Positions 24,104 to 35,679 of a stretch of 64,000 nt of DNA are shown piece by piece. Source of the DNA: Galerina marginata (Eukaryota > Basidiomycota > Agaricomycetes > Agaricales > Galerinaceae); the NCBI GenBank assembly GCA_023014335.1, contig JAECYW010000022.1, forward strand, positions 372,001 through 436,000, written 5' to 3'. Numbering within the stretch: the first letter of the stretch is position 1; every line of letters begins with the position of its first letter. The notes beneath the pieces were generated by a model. It saw nothing but the letters and a program-made list of their open reading frames with translations, ran no database searches and was not told where the DNA came from. Made by a program: the position numbers and the translations under genes.

Positions 24104-26087
24104 TTAGTCCTTCTTCCTTCCCTTTCCCTTCTCCTTCTTCGTCTTTTTCTCAGACTCGTCGTCTCCCTCGTCGTCCCGGCGAACCATATATGCGCGAGCG
24201 AGGGTATACTTGTTTTCGGTGTGTGATTCGGCAGCGTCGTCGAGTTTATTCATGACGTTGAGCATCTTGGTAACTCGTTTCTTGAGCGCCGCCAATCGGT
24301 CCCTACGCACCTCCGGCACCTTGGAAAGGCGGGAGTAGAAGTCCTCCAGATAGATTCCCTGGTTCTGGAAAGCGGTAATAATAAATAAACGGATGCGAGG
24401 ATGCGGCAATCCGTTCATTAAGGGCTCGGTGATAATTTCACCATCAATCTCGCAAGTAACAGACCACGTTTTCCACCATATCAGCTCCCACAATGCACTC
24501 TCCAAAGTGCAGCCGCAGTGGAGTAAGCCCTCCTCTGGCTCCTTACCGTCTGACTTCTTCAGATTCATCATACGAGGGCCGGGGACACCAATGATCTTGA
24601 AGTCCTTCGTGCTGCCCTGCGCGTGGCCGTCGAAGGTACCGCCGCTTTTGTCCTTGCGCTGGTGGTAGAGGCAGGCAGAGTTTGAACGGTTCGAATTAAG
24701 AACAGCCTCTGCCAGCTCCATCGAAGCCGTCACCGCCTCAGGCAGGTAAGCCTGGTCAGTCTTTACCCGACCGAGTACCTCCTTGTTAAAGTCTTTTACA
24801 GCCCGAGTCCAGCCATATACCGGAAGAGCCTTGTGGAATTCGGCGATTGCCTTGTAGCCCTCCTCTGCAATTTCGTCAGAATAATATATTAGTCGGTCAG
24901 GCAGGCACGCGCACCGGTGAGCCTCTGTTGTTCATCTGTCGACAATTCCTCCCATTCTAGCCAACGTGTGTCAAGAACATTGTACAGACCGTGAAAGAGG
25001 GACACATACTCAATTTGGTATCGCCGCCTTCCTTAGCCTCTAGCCAACGTTGTCATGAACATTGTACAGACTGTGAAAGAGGGACACTTACTCTTGGGTT
25101 TCTTCTTTTGAGTAGCCGGTGGAGCAGTCGCTTCTTTCTCCGCGTCGTTGGTTCCGTTGGAATCGCCGCCTTCCTTAGCCTCTAGCCAACGTTGTCATGA
25201 ACATTGTACAGACTGTGAAAGAGGGACACTTACTCTTGGGTTTCTTCTTTTGAGTAACCGGTGGGGCAGTCGCTTCTTTCTCCGTGTCGTCGGTTCCGTT
25301 GGGATGTAACCCGGGAGCTGCCAGTCATTTGTTAGACACTTAGTTAAACAGTCAAAAAATCTATTTACCTTGAGACGTACCTTCATTACCCCCTGCGGCG
25401 TCCTGGTCAATTGACATCGCATCGCCTGCTGCAGCCGGCTGCTTCTCAGGCTCCGAGTTCCCGCCATCCTGGCTGTCTGGTTCATGATCGTCCCCTGCCG
25501 CAGCCGACTGGTTCTCAGGTTCCGAATTCTCGCCATCTTGGTCGTCTAGTAAAATATGTTTCAACCGCAAGTTTCGAAAGAAAAACTGGTTTTTACCTTG
25601 CGTCCTTGCCCTCTTATTGGCATGGGTGCCTTCGTCGGCTGGATCATCCAGGTTAGTTAGGTCTGATTCGACGGATAGCCCGCGTTTGCGCTAATGTAAA
25701 CCTTGAGTTTTCAGCAGGGTTTTAGTTAAGTTGAATTGTGGTCTGACCTGTGGTTCCCTCTTATCTCGGAGCGCTTCTAGATGCTTAACGCTAAGATCAT
25801 ATTCTTGCTGCGCGGCCGTTACTTTTTCATCGGCTGCTTTGGACACAGCTAGATAGTACGCAGTGAGGTGATTGGGATGCGTTTGAAAGAAATATTTGAC
25901 ATACCACGGCTAGGACGACTTCTCGCCTTCAACGCCTTGTAGGACTCTTGGGCTTCGTCCAAAGCAGCCTTACATTGGTCGCGCTTCGTTTCAGCAAGCG
26001 CAATTTCTGTAATAGCTGGATATGAGTAAGTGTACCATATTAAAGGGTCGGCATACCGCTACTGAGATGTTCGGCGGGAGATGACAT
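24104..26087 (-). CDS. Element-borne protein of unknown function, 502 residues, with duplicated exons
   Basis: Ten exons join in phase (26087-26057, 26015-25905, 25848-25748, 25690-25597, 25545-25381, 25317-25234, 25181-25092, 25039-25010, 24956-24915, 24864-24104). The start is MSSPAEHLSS. Residues about 10-80 form a charged helical region (ETKRDQCKAALDEAQ) that could be a coiled coil, followed by KKR-type basic and acidic low-complexity segments. Exons 6 and 7 both encode an EKEATAPP.TQKKKPK block, and together with exon 8 they derive from a tandemly repeated exon-intron unit. The C-terminal 250 residues are more globular (PVYGWTRAVKDFN, GCTLESALWELIWWKTW, IYLEDFYSRL) and end in a Lys-rich nuclear-type tail (KKTKKEKGKGRKKD). 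I do not recognise the family. It is convergent with the left array; a DNA-binding accessory role is an inference. Confidence 0.8.
24950..25260 (-). repeat. Tandem exon-intron duplication inside the 502-residue gene
   Basis: A unit of about 140-150 bp holding an intron and the exon following it is present twice almost unchanged and a third time in part. The introns at 25182-25233, 25040-25091 and 24957-25009 are near copies, each starting GTAAGTG or GTATGTG and ending GTTGGCTAG. Confidence 0.8.
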
Positions 26088-26732
26088 TGCCCAAAAAATC
26101 CAAAAAATCAGGCGGAGAGGATTGAAAGAGTTGGAAAATGATTACAGACGACCGTTCAAAGTGAAGGGAGGATAGATGGAACTGTTCACCATCGCATCCC
26201 TTTCCTCTTTACTATTTCCAATCGGGTTTCGTCGGCGGCCTAGATACCGAAACCCAAGTCCAGGAATCATACAATACGCGTGGTCACATTGGCGTCAGCG
26301 CCTAAGATCAAATTCTCGATGGAGATATCAAGGATTCTCTATCAAACCTCTCACCATCGACAGAAGACAGTCGAGACAAGCCCTTTGAGAAAGTAAAATA
26401 CTGAGCCAACTATTCAACCCCTCACTATTGCCTGATTCGATTCTTTGCCAAAGAAAAGATGCACCAATGCGCTGCTATTGTGCACGTTTACTGTTACCAA
26501 GTCGGTCGTCAGCTGCCCCTCAAGCACGTGCTACATCCGCGCTTATTCAAATTCCAAACGGAGATAATGAGTGATCATAAAGGTTTCAAGGTCCCACGGG
26601 TTTTCAAGCAAAACAACGCACTCCCCCAACACTCCATCTGCATTCTTCATTTTACCCAGAATTTTATCCTCGATCACTCGTATGTTTGTCATGAAATATT
26701 ACGACTATCTGTGCTTACTTTCACCTTTCTAG

Positions 26733-27537
26733 ATGTCCACTCAAGAAAACCCTCTGCCGCTCCCTGAGCGGGCCATAACCTGCCGCTACTGCTGCGCTCA
26801 GTGCGATACGACAATTCCATGGTCTGCGGAGTTCCGGTGCGCAGTGTGCTTTGGAGTGTTCTACTGTGTGCGTCATTTTTATCTCCTGTATATCCTCGTC
26901 CTCATGATTACCAAAGAGCCCGAGATGCGGCGCACTGGACACCGAAGTCCATCGTCCATTCTGCAACGCCCGCATGCGAACGATTCCCGATGGAGTTCAA
27001 GCCATGGATTGGTTGCTTACTTACGAAGCGCATGCTTTACGAATGGTCCTGAAGTTATTGGAGATGAAAATCGTCAGCCGCGGAATCACCATCACCCCGT
27101 CCAACCGATTACAGCTCTTCAAGAACGCCGCCCGTGAACACTGCGCGGTAATCACACTTGTAGAGAGAAACTGCCCACCAACCACCCCAAAGCATGCCCA
27201 AGTTCGCTTTAGAGCCCTGAAAATGGAGAATTTTGATGGGGCTTTTTTGCCAGGGAGCTTCGAGGCGCTGTTCCCATCCGACCTTCCAACGCGTGTTCCC
27301 TTCGTTATCTGCTTCCATCATCTCTCCAAATCCGGGGACGGGTTACAAATAATTTACTTGGTCCAGATCGATCTTCGGAACTTCCCGTCACCGATACCAT
27401 CCCTCAACGATCAGGCTCGAGATTTGTCTACCGAAATCGCTCGTCTTTCTGCCTTAAACCTTGAGGTACCGGAGATGGTCGGCTTGGGGCTCATGAACGA
27501 TGTCTACGAAATTTCAAGCTGGAGAAACGCGTTTTAG
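26733..27537 (+). CDS. MYND-type zinc-finger protein, element-borne
   Basis: Two exons (26733-26867, 26917-27537) give 251 residues. The N-terminal Cys/His spacing fits the MYND consensus: C21-x2-C24-x11-C36-x2-C39-x5-C45-x3-C49-x7-H57-x3-C61, with the intron falling right after C45. MYND fingers bind short proline-containing peptides in partner proteins and are common in chromatin regulators. The remaining 190 residues show no known domain, though HRPFCNARMRTIPDGVQAMDWL and a predicted mixed alpha/beta region are clear. It lies in a group of genes with disordered, proline-rich products that could be partners. It is probably a captured cargo gene or a standard gene of this element family. Confidence 0.8.
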
Positions 27538-28057
27538 TTATGTAGTTATCGCATTCGTTCTTGGGCCTCGTTTCCTGTAACAAGACTTCGCCGCGTAAAT
27601 ACTGTCGAATAAAAATTTCTTGAGCAACATGTGAATAGTTTAAGTGACTGTTAATCATTCCTTAAGGAACATGTGGATAGAATTTCCGTCCTACACCCGA
27701 CGGAACCCGACGAAACTCGCCTCCCCAAACTTCCGAAAAGAGTATACATAATGCTTGGGTCTTGGACTCTCGGGCATAGCTTAATCCGATTGAACTCTAA
27801 CTGAACCGGTACAATGGCATTTGATTACGCGTTTCTCTCTGACGCAGCACGGTTTTTAGATGGGAAGGTCTCTAGCTACCATAAATATTGTCAGCATAGG
27901 CTATAGTTAGAACAGAATCAAACTCGGCGAAACTTCCAGAAATGGTCATGGTGTACCAAAATAGTAATCCATTTACTCCAAATGAACCATTTGGTCGTCA
28001 AAAGGTCCACCTGATACTAAACACCTCTAATACCAATCTACATATCCAGACATGTCT
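27538..28057. other. Intergenic within element
   Basis: AT-rich, with no frame of note. It separates the MYND gene from the convergent acidic-protein gene, so both 3' ends should lie here. Confidence 0.5.
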
Positions 28058-28903
28058 TTACCAATCTACGTAGCCAGACTCGTCATTTTCCGATCGTACT
28101 TCGTCTGAATCTTCGTTTGAATTGTCGGAATCGAAAAGGGGATCGTGCAGTGGATGTCGGTGCTCGCGAACGCGTCCCCAGTCGGCCCTATTTGAACCGT
28201 AGGGCCATTCGAATATACTAGGCGGTCTATTCCATCCGCGAGCACGTAGTCTGGCTGTCACTCGCTGTTGCCTGATGTCATCCGGGTATTCGTCATCTGA
28301 ATCGTCCTCGAATACTTCTGGATCCTCGGCGAGTGGATTGAGCATTGCGTAATACTCTTCTTCTGTATCGTAGTCGTCATCGTCGCCTTCGATCTCGTCT
28401 TCCTGTGGGTACTGAGGTGAAAGGGGAAGCCTGGTCTGCTGCCGATAACGCGGTGGGATGCGAAGGGGAGGAGATGCAGGAGATGCTGCCAGGATTCTCC
28501 GGTGGAGTTCGCGAATGAGTCCTGGTAGGCCGTCGCAGTCCTCGTCAAGGCACCCAAATGGCCGGTAAATTATGAACCCGCCAGGCTCAACGGGCTCCCC
28601 TGTGAAAACTCGGGCTATGCGCCAGTGCGGTCGTTGCTGGGCGCAATAGACCATGTAACGGTTGCTGGAGCGACCCCCATACAGTCCCCTCTGGATACCT
28701 AAGCAAAATGCCAGCCCGGGATCCCTATATGGGTAGAGTAAGTCGTCTTCTATTTGACCTGCGAGGCATAGATATCTCTGGGACGCAAACAGTAAGCGAT
28801 GTTAAATTAAGCGCTCACTAGCATACAGACGCACCGGTATGTCATCATCAGTAAGGTATAGACAGACAAATACCTCCCTTGGATCAGTCGGAGGCGCAGC
28901 CAT
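28058..28903 (-). CDS. Acidic element-borne protein of unknown function, 261 residues
   Basis: Two exons (28903-28819, 28758-28058) join in phase from MAAPPTDPREVFVCLYL to the stop. The first half looks folded (DIPVRLYASQIEDDLLYPYRD, RYMVYCAQQRPHWRIARVF). The second half is very acidic and likely disordered, with runs such as EGDDDDYDTEEEYY and EDDSDDEYPDD, ending DESGYVDW. No enzymatic motif is visible. The acceptor at 28759 was chosen over two nearer AGs because only it keeps the frame. Its place inside the element, in the same orientation as its two minus-strand neighbours, suggests a role there; this is inference only. Confidence 0.75.
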
Positions 28904-29195
28904 TATGTCAGTATGCGCGTACGAAAGGGGCGGGTAACAGATCCTCTGGAAAAATTGTTGATTGATATTTAAGTTGCTTTACCTATCACCTGGGCTCGCC
29001 TCGGCCCGAACAATACTCTGATGTGAGCCGTCCCATTCTGTCTCCTTCAGCCCGAGAATCGGCCCCCGGCTAACCTCAATAATTGGCGCAAGATTTAATG
29101 TTTGCCGCATGCATTGTGAGAGTCCACCTCGAATATTTTTCTATTAGAATATTACAAATAGCCGGGGAAAGCACTGGAATTCTATCGACGTTGAC
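28904..29195. other. Intergenic within element
   Basis: Promoter side of the acidic-protein gene and 3' side of the Pro-Ser-Met repeat gene. No coding frame or clear signal seen. Confidence 0.4.
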
Positions 29196-29994
29196 TCAAC
29201 CCTCAAAATTGACGGGTTTCAAAGCCATAGCCACCGTGTGACTAGCATCAATATGGTCCAATACGAAAAGAGCTCCACCGATATCTGTCAATTTGTTCAA
29301 GACCTGTTGCCATAGCGTAAGATATCGATCTTGGTCTATCCTAGGAGCGAGCTTTGCAAGCAGCTCCCTTCCCCGTCTTACAAGCTCTATTCCTGCCTCG
29401 GTATGAGTCGCAATTTTCTCTGAAATTCCTGTTTTGCTGTAAGGGATTTGAGCGATCCAGCCATCGAAAAAATCGTAGGAATCATCGACAGATTTAAGCA
29501 GGGTGGAACAATGTTTAAACAAGCGAGTCGCTTGCGCAATGAAAATTTTACATTCCTCTTCCAGGACATCTGAGACACTTGTTTGAGCGACGTCGGGATT
29601 TGATACGCTGTTTTGCGGTGAGAAAGATGGCATGGGCGAGGGCGAGGGCATGGGCATGGGCGAGGGCGATGGCATAGGCGAGGACGAGGGCATAGGCGAG
29701 GGCGATGGCATAGGCGAGGGCGATGGCAAGTCGAAAGCTGGAAAGGAAGCAGTTGCCTCTTCCTTCCTGTAAACTAGCGGTTATATAAAACACGCTTCTG
29801 AAAGCTTTTCGTGCTACCTTTTTTTTCTCATCTCTCGCTTTCGCAAGGCGTTGGCTGCATTAACCTTCTTGCGATTTCTATGCTGAAAGTTGATTTAAAA
29901 GGCTTTTATTTGAACGACTGACTTACTTCTCGACATATCGCTGGGACTTCGTTTTTCCGTCTGGTCCAATCTTGGCTTTCTGGCGCTTTGCCAT
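29196..29994 (-). CDS. Element-borne protein with basic N-terminus and Pro-Ser-Met repeats, 232 residues
   Basis: Three exons (29994-29927, 29877-29818, 29766-29196) give 232 residues. The start MAKRQKAKIGPDGKTKSQRY and the following NRKKVNAANALRKREMRKKR are strongly basic, as in nuclear or DNA-binding tails. A minisatellite-coded PSPSPMP repeat follows at about residues 55-95, then a 130-residue mainly helical region (EEECKIFIAQATRLFKHCSTLL onward, IELVRRGRELLAKLAPRI). The function is not recognised. The repeat DNA (about 29636-29725) is built from a short GC-rich unit and probably varies in length between strains. Confidence 0.75.
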
Positions 29995-30850
29995 TTCAAA
30001 AGACAGAAACGGACGTGTAACAGATGGGACAGTGACACGGGTGAGGGTAAGTGGAGACAGATGGAATCAGTGTTCTCGATTGGGATAGGGATGCGACCAG
30101 GATGCGACCGGGATGCGACCCAGAGGGATGCGACCCGGATGCGACCTGAAAGACTTCAAAATATATTGCCAGAACTGCTTGCTGGAATATCAAAATATAT
30201 CTCAATGTTAAATTATTATCCTTGAAATGGTGGCTTTGTCGACGGAGCCAAAACATTGAATTTCTATCAAGCAAGAAGCATTTCGGTGATGACTATTGCA
30301 TATCCAACGTTCGGTGAGCCCAATTCGCTACGCTCGACCAATATTGCGGTCAAGTTGACCATAAAATAGGCTTGGTCTTCAAAATTATATTGACAGAACT
30401 GCTTACTGGAATAGCAAAGGTATTTCAAGCATTAAGCACACAACTATGTTCCTGTGGAACAAAATGAAATTCTGATAGTCTCAGAAGTCAGCATTACGAG
30501 GAAGTTCAGAACGCGACTGAAGATAATTTACTTGTACGTCTGACTCTTTTTCTGCGACTCAGAATTTAAGTCGTCATACTATTATCGTTAAGTCAAACCA
30601 ATCGTTACGAGGAAGTCAATTCTAGGAACCTCCCCAGAACACGGCTGAAGACAATTTACTTGTTCAGACTCTTCTTCTGCGACTTAAAATTTAGGTCGTC
30701 AAACTATTATTATTAGGTCAAACAAAGCGTTACGTCGGGTGCCAATTCTCATTGAAGTATATATACTACACTCCGAACATAAGGCGACACGGAATTCAAA
30801 AATAGGTGCTACGCCTTGAGGCAAAAAAGAAAATTATTGAAGTAGGCATA
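29995..30850. other. Repeat-bearing intergenic region within element
   Basis: No gene. It contains an 11-nt minisatellite (unit close to GGGATGCGACC, five copies at about 30086-30150). A diverged direct repeat lies at about 30160-30205 and 30378-30425 (shared core AGAACTGCTT), and a second diverged direct repeat of about 100 nt at about 30513-30605 and 30643-30735. Confidence 0.6.
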
Positions 30851-32290
30851 CTACTCTCCCAACTGAAGTCGATATCGAGCTATCAATACGTCTTTAGCAG
30901 CCAACTCAGCTTGTTGATCCAATAATTTCTTTTGAGCTTCTAACGACCTTACTTGCTCCCCACGCCTCTGTGCCTCCTGCGCTGCAAGTACGTCTTGCAG
31001 TTGTTTAGCCAACTCCTTAGCGTCGTTGTATTTGGCAGTTGTGAGCGCTTTGGTGAGCTTCTGGAACTGTTGGAGTATGGATGTTGTTTCTTCAATTGCG
31101 TCCTTACGAAGCTTTGAGGAGGAATAGGTAATGGCAGCTCCTGCGCTCGACAGCTGGGCACCAAAAATAATCCATGCGCCAGTCTCTTCTGCAATTCTTT
31201 CGCACTGATTTCATTAGAAAGTTGTCACCGTAAAGTATGGGAAACTTACACGAGTGACAATATTATCGACCTCTCTTTTGTACCGTTTACTAGCAGAATG
31301 GGCCTCTTGTATCGGCTGGCGCATGGGCTTTAGTCTTGCCACCTCTATAAGACAATTGAACAACAGGTAAACAAACGATTCATAACGTCAAACATTTCAA
31401 GGAAGCTTACGGTATTTTTGAGTCCCTTTCATGGCTCCTTCAACATATCCGTGCGGAGCGTTTCTAAGAGAAATACGAGCACGCTTCTTGGTTGGCGTGT
31501 CCTCATCTTCACTGTTCTCAAGATCCTTGTCGTGAGCTTGGGTAAAAGCCGTTGAGCCTGAAGGCTGGAAATCATCGGGCATCTGATTATGCAAGTCGTT
31601 TGAGGCAGGGAGAGGAGTAGAAGGAGGTAGGGGGCTAGATGCTGGGGCCGGACTAGAAGGTGGAATGGGGCTGCACGAAGGAAGTGGGCTGGGCGCCAAA
31701 ATTGGACTGAGATCCTGAGTAAGGGGAGGATTGGCCCGATTTTCTACTGGGTTGGGGTTAGAGACTGTGGCAACAGGCGACATCATTGAGAAATTCCAGC
31801 CAGACAGTTGGGATGACGGGTAGGTAGGTGATGGATACACGACCGGGAACCACTGCGAGAGTGCGTTACGAGGATCAACATATTGCGGAACTGCTTGATT
31901 AAAAGTTTGAGGGTTGGCAGGGAACCCTGAACTAGTCGACGGGACACTGACAACGGCCCCGGACGTCGGTGTAGCAGGAGCCTATGGGATGTACAGAACC
32001 ATTGACATGAATTCCGTGAGGAGAATTATGGGAAGAACGAACCAAGGGAGAAGAAACCTTGGGAGATACTTCAGTTATGGTAGGACTGAGTGTTACTGCT
32101 GGCATATCGACCTTTGAATGACCGTCAGGCTCAGGCAAGCAATGGTAACAATAGAACTTACCAAGTTTTTTTTCTTCCTTGAGGGCCTTGAGGGGCCATG
32201 AATCGGACACTCTGAAAGCAGAGGAAAGCTAGGACAGCGGCGGCACCGACGGCCTTTTTGCTTGCGTGGAGAATTCGACTTGGGTGCCAT
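30851..32290 (-). CDS. Element-borne proline-rich coiled-coil protein, 405 residues
   Basis: Five exons (32290-32162, 32111-32043, 31981-31411, 31344-31250, 31204-30851) join in phase. The N-terminus MAPKSNSPRKQKGRRCRRCP is basic with a CxxC and a further C-P-I-H-G, so a small metal site is possible. Residues about 70-240 are Pro/Ser-rich and disordered, with a KKRAR nuclear-type signal at about 235. The last 110 residues form a long charged helix (LQQFQKLTKALTTAKY, ELAKQLQDVLAAQEAQRR), probably a coiled coil that oligomerises. The second intron uses a GTTCGT donor, chosen because it alone keeps the frame. It is divergently arranged with the transposase gene, start to start, about 230 nt apart, so both may share a promoter region. 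Confidence 0.8.
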
Positions 32291-32522
32291 GATCAACAAA
32301 GCGGTGAGTCCGGGAAGGCCACGTTCAGAAATAAAATTATGTAAACAGACCAGCAATAACAATTCAAGATTTGCAACTATTGAGACCGTAATTTGGTAAA
32401 GTTCCACCATTTGTTTTATACGATTTAACCTATCAGGTGTCGGTATGGTTATAACTTACCGTTTTAGGACAATTGGACCGCCATTACCATTTCAAGTGGT
32501 GTTTGGTCAGGTTTAACAATCT
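32291..32522. promoter_or_regulatory. Bidirectional promoter region between coiled-coil and transposase genes
   Basis: A 232-nt AT-rich gap separates the divergent starts at 32290 (-) and 32523 (+). No canonical TATA box was picked out, but the head-to-head layout implies both genes are controlled from here. Confidence 0.5.
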
Positions 32523-35500
32523 ATGTTAACCCAAAGTGGAAACGCCTTGATCGCACAACTTGTCGCACAAACCATGGACTCCAACAACGACTTCAGACTT
32601 GCAGTACCCCCATCCGACGATGAAGACTGTCTCCAACTTTCAGCAGTAGAAGATAACGATTTAATCGTCCTTAGTCCTCAAAAGCGACAGCGCTTGTACC
32701 AACCAGGAAAGCGAACCAAACGTCGGACGACGTATCAGCTTGTTCCAGCCCCGACCTCTGGAAACTCTGAAGACAGCCCAGTTACGGTTCCAGATTTGGA
32801 GTTTGAAGGAGCAGGATCCTGGAATGACTCAGAACATTCTGGCCCTGGCATGAACGATAGCTTGCCCTTGGCCACGGCGGATGCAACTGCCAGTGATGTG
32901 CCAGAGGTGGGTAGCAGCCATGAATATGATGAATACGTGGACTGTGTTATGGCTGGAGCCGCTGGTTTCTTTCAGCTAGAAACAGACCTCTTTGTAGTCC
33001 AGGGCTGGGATACAAACAGGAGCGCAACAAAGGTGAGTCTAACCGTTAACAGAGTTCAACTGTCGCTGACACAGATTAGACGGCACAATGGTATCATTTA
33101 CAGAAAATTATCGTCGGCTGTGAACAATCGGTTGTGTGCTTCTGTCCACAGAATAAATTGTCCCAGCACTGTTTTCACGTCCGATTCCTTAACGACTACG
33201 GAGCCCAACAATTCCCCGACTCTACAGTTGGTCCTGAAAGTGAGTGTCCTGAGATTTTTAATTGATGCAAATCATCTGACTATCAGTTCACCAGAAAAAC
33301 ATCGACCCGTCATAATATTTTTGTGGGAGGCAGACGACTCCCTTTCAAGGCATGCATTTTCCGTCTCGGCAGATCAACGACGGGATAGCGTTAAAGCTCG
33401 CGTGGTGATACACCATGTAGGAAGCGAAAAAGGTGGTGGATCCTGGACATGCTCTAAGGACGGACGTGAAATGTGTGGCCATATCAACCGCGCAAAGAAT
33501 TACCTTCTGCAAGCAACAAACGGAGAGCCGGCTGGAACTCTGACCTCTGAATCGGACAAGGAGGAAGTACAAGGTGAATAATTTCTCCTCTTGCCAGATC
33601 TTATCTAAGTACGCTTCAGTACTGCCTGAAATTGCTCGAAGTCCCAGAGGCCAGTCTTGTATTTCACACCTACCCGTTCTACCTCCAATTTGGGCTGCTC
33701 TACCCCGGGATCAGGTCCTCTACGACAGACCTCCGGCCCTTCGGCGTCCTCCTAATGTAATCCAATTGGATTTGGATGCACGCTGTCTCTGCGATTCCCG
33801 TGTCAAGCTGGATGTCCAATCAATCCGTTTACCTTGCAAAGTGTATACCCTTGCTGAAGCTTTCAATTGTGAGATCGAGGTCCAAGTCTGCCCCGAGTCT
33901 TGCTCAAGAGGTGTTAGTAAACGCTACGTTGGGGCTGATGGAAGGTCAATCGGGCTTTTCAACTATAACAACAAAATTCTCTTTGCGCACGACCTGCTCG
34001 ACGACTACACAATGGCATATACCTCCTCTGAAACTCCATTTGTTGCTTGGGTTAGCGTCGTGGAACGCCGATATTTGACCTTCTCTGCGAATGCGTCATT
34101 CGTTAGTGAAGATATTTTCCGTAATGCTTGGTTCCTGTACGCCAGATTGCAAAACTATGAACATGATATGGAATGCCCTACTTGTGGTCCGGAGCCAGTC
34201 ACGGTCATTTTCGATGGAGTAACCCTGGCTTACGGAAAAAAGCATCTCACCTCGTCCCTTCAACCGCCTACCACAATTACTACTGCGTCCGTCCGTCAAC
34301 CCTCCAGATATGTGTATGGACAGGCATTTCTTGGCAATGAAATTCGGAAGTTAGTCAGGAAGGTCGTGACTGGACGCTCGCTTGTTCTTTCAGAGAAAGA
34401 ACAGAAGATCTCACAAGAATTAGGGTCCAGTGCTCCGGCAAATGATTCTGGGGAGGAAGAAGAGTTTGAGGACATTTCTAAACAATCAACTTCCTCTAGA
34501 TTGCGCACTATTCGCGAGGTAATTGATCGTATTGAAGCTATCCCATCAGCTCGCTCTGGTCTCCAGGAAATTTCTCCGTCCCTTGGAGAGCTGTTTGGAA
34601 AATACTGTGGTGTCGAACGACTAATGGCTCAGATAGCGACACCCCAAGAATATGTGGCTTTTTTTAAAGAGGTACGCTTTCTTTTTGCACTGACCGGCGT
34701 CACGCTTATTACATGTCTATCGTTAAGCTCAGTGCGCAAGAATCGGTCCTACAAATGATTCCTCTTCCTTCTTTGGCTGCATTAAATAAATTCATTCAAA
34801 ATCCGACGCCAGCCAATGCAACCCTCCTGCGGTGTATCCCGGCCTTGTTTAACATTGTCAGATACGAGGAGTCATGGGCATCTGACCGCTCAACAGGCTA
34901 CCCATCTGCAGTGTTAGATGTTTGCAAGTGGATGGCCAAAAGAGCCTTGGATGTCCTACAAGGATTGAGAACTCATAAACCACCGCCGTGCGATGAATCA
35001 ATAATCCAACAAACTCAAGACTGGCTAACAGTACGTCCAAATCCATCGTTGTTTCTGCACACTAATTGAAGCTCATCAGACTGGAAGCCTCTACAACATG
35101 CCTAAAATACGGCACCGCCCCGAATACCCTAACTTGAAGCACGACCAGAACGTCGATGGGGGCAAACAACGGGCAAAGTGCTCAAAATATTTTGCTGAGT
35201 ACGGCGAGAATCGCCTAACCGGAGGCATCATGGTGTGTTGGTGTACTCATAATGTTGCCTATGGGTTCCACTGTATCCCCAAGGGCGAAGGCAGGAACGA
35301 CGTCTTTTCTGCCTTGCTGACACACTGGAAGGTAGCTCCTAAATGGGTAGTCTACGACTTTGCTTGCGCATTGGCCCCGTACTGCATGACACGTGAAGCA
35401 GATTTCTTCAAGAACACTCGGTTCGGCATTGACGATTGCCATGCACTTGGGCATACAAAATGCGGCCCTTCTTGTTTCATTAAAACCTATGGCGATTTAG

Positions 35501-35679
35501 ACCCTCAAATCGCAAGAATTAACACAAGCGCGGCAGAATGCGGAAATGGAGGAATTAGCCGCATTCGAAAATCGGTTATATACATGCGAGAAGACAGAGC
35601 AATCATTTACACAAGGGTCTTTCTGGCGATATGGAACAGGCTGAAAATTCGAAGAATACTAAAGCAATCTGGTATTTAG
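32523..35679 (+). CDS. KDZ-type transposase with CxC cysteine clusters
   Basis: Six exons (32523-33032, 33080-33239, 33295-33566, 33610-34671, 34728-35030, 35080-35679) give about 968 residues; the ATG at 32574 is an alternative start. The N-terminus is disordered with KRTKRR. Next comes a cysteine region (VVCFCPQ, GSWTCSKDGREMCGHI), then a CxC5/CxC6-like region (LPPIWAALP, CPTCGPEPVTVIFDGV) of the kind tied to Kyakuja-Dileera-Zisupton transposases. The last exon has the core: TGGIMVCWCTH, GFHCIPKGEGRNDVF, VVYDFACALAPYCM, FGIDDCHALGHTKC and SAAECGNGGISRIRKS. Candidate acidic catalytic residues are Asp 862 (YDFAC), Asp 887/888 (IDDCH) and Glu 922 (AECGN). The 43-nt third intron is short, so that junction is less sure. 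The frame is intact, so the element may be recently active. Confidence 0.88.

Noticed and set aside
31981..32043. A frameshift in the coiled-coil gene near 31981
   Set aside because: A 61-nt intron with donor GTTCGT and acceptor ATAG explains the frame change without any indel.
31914..32117. Plus-strand frame opposite the coiled-coil gene
   Set aside because: It is antisense to a five-exon gene with consistent phases and shows no features of its own.
33240..33294. Reading the transposase ORF straight through 32523-33581 without introns
   Set aside because: Read-through loses the cysteine blocks VVCFCPQ and CFHVRF; two introns with GTGAGT donors restore them in phase.
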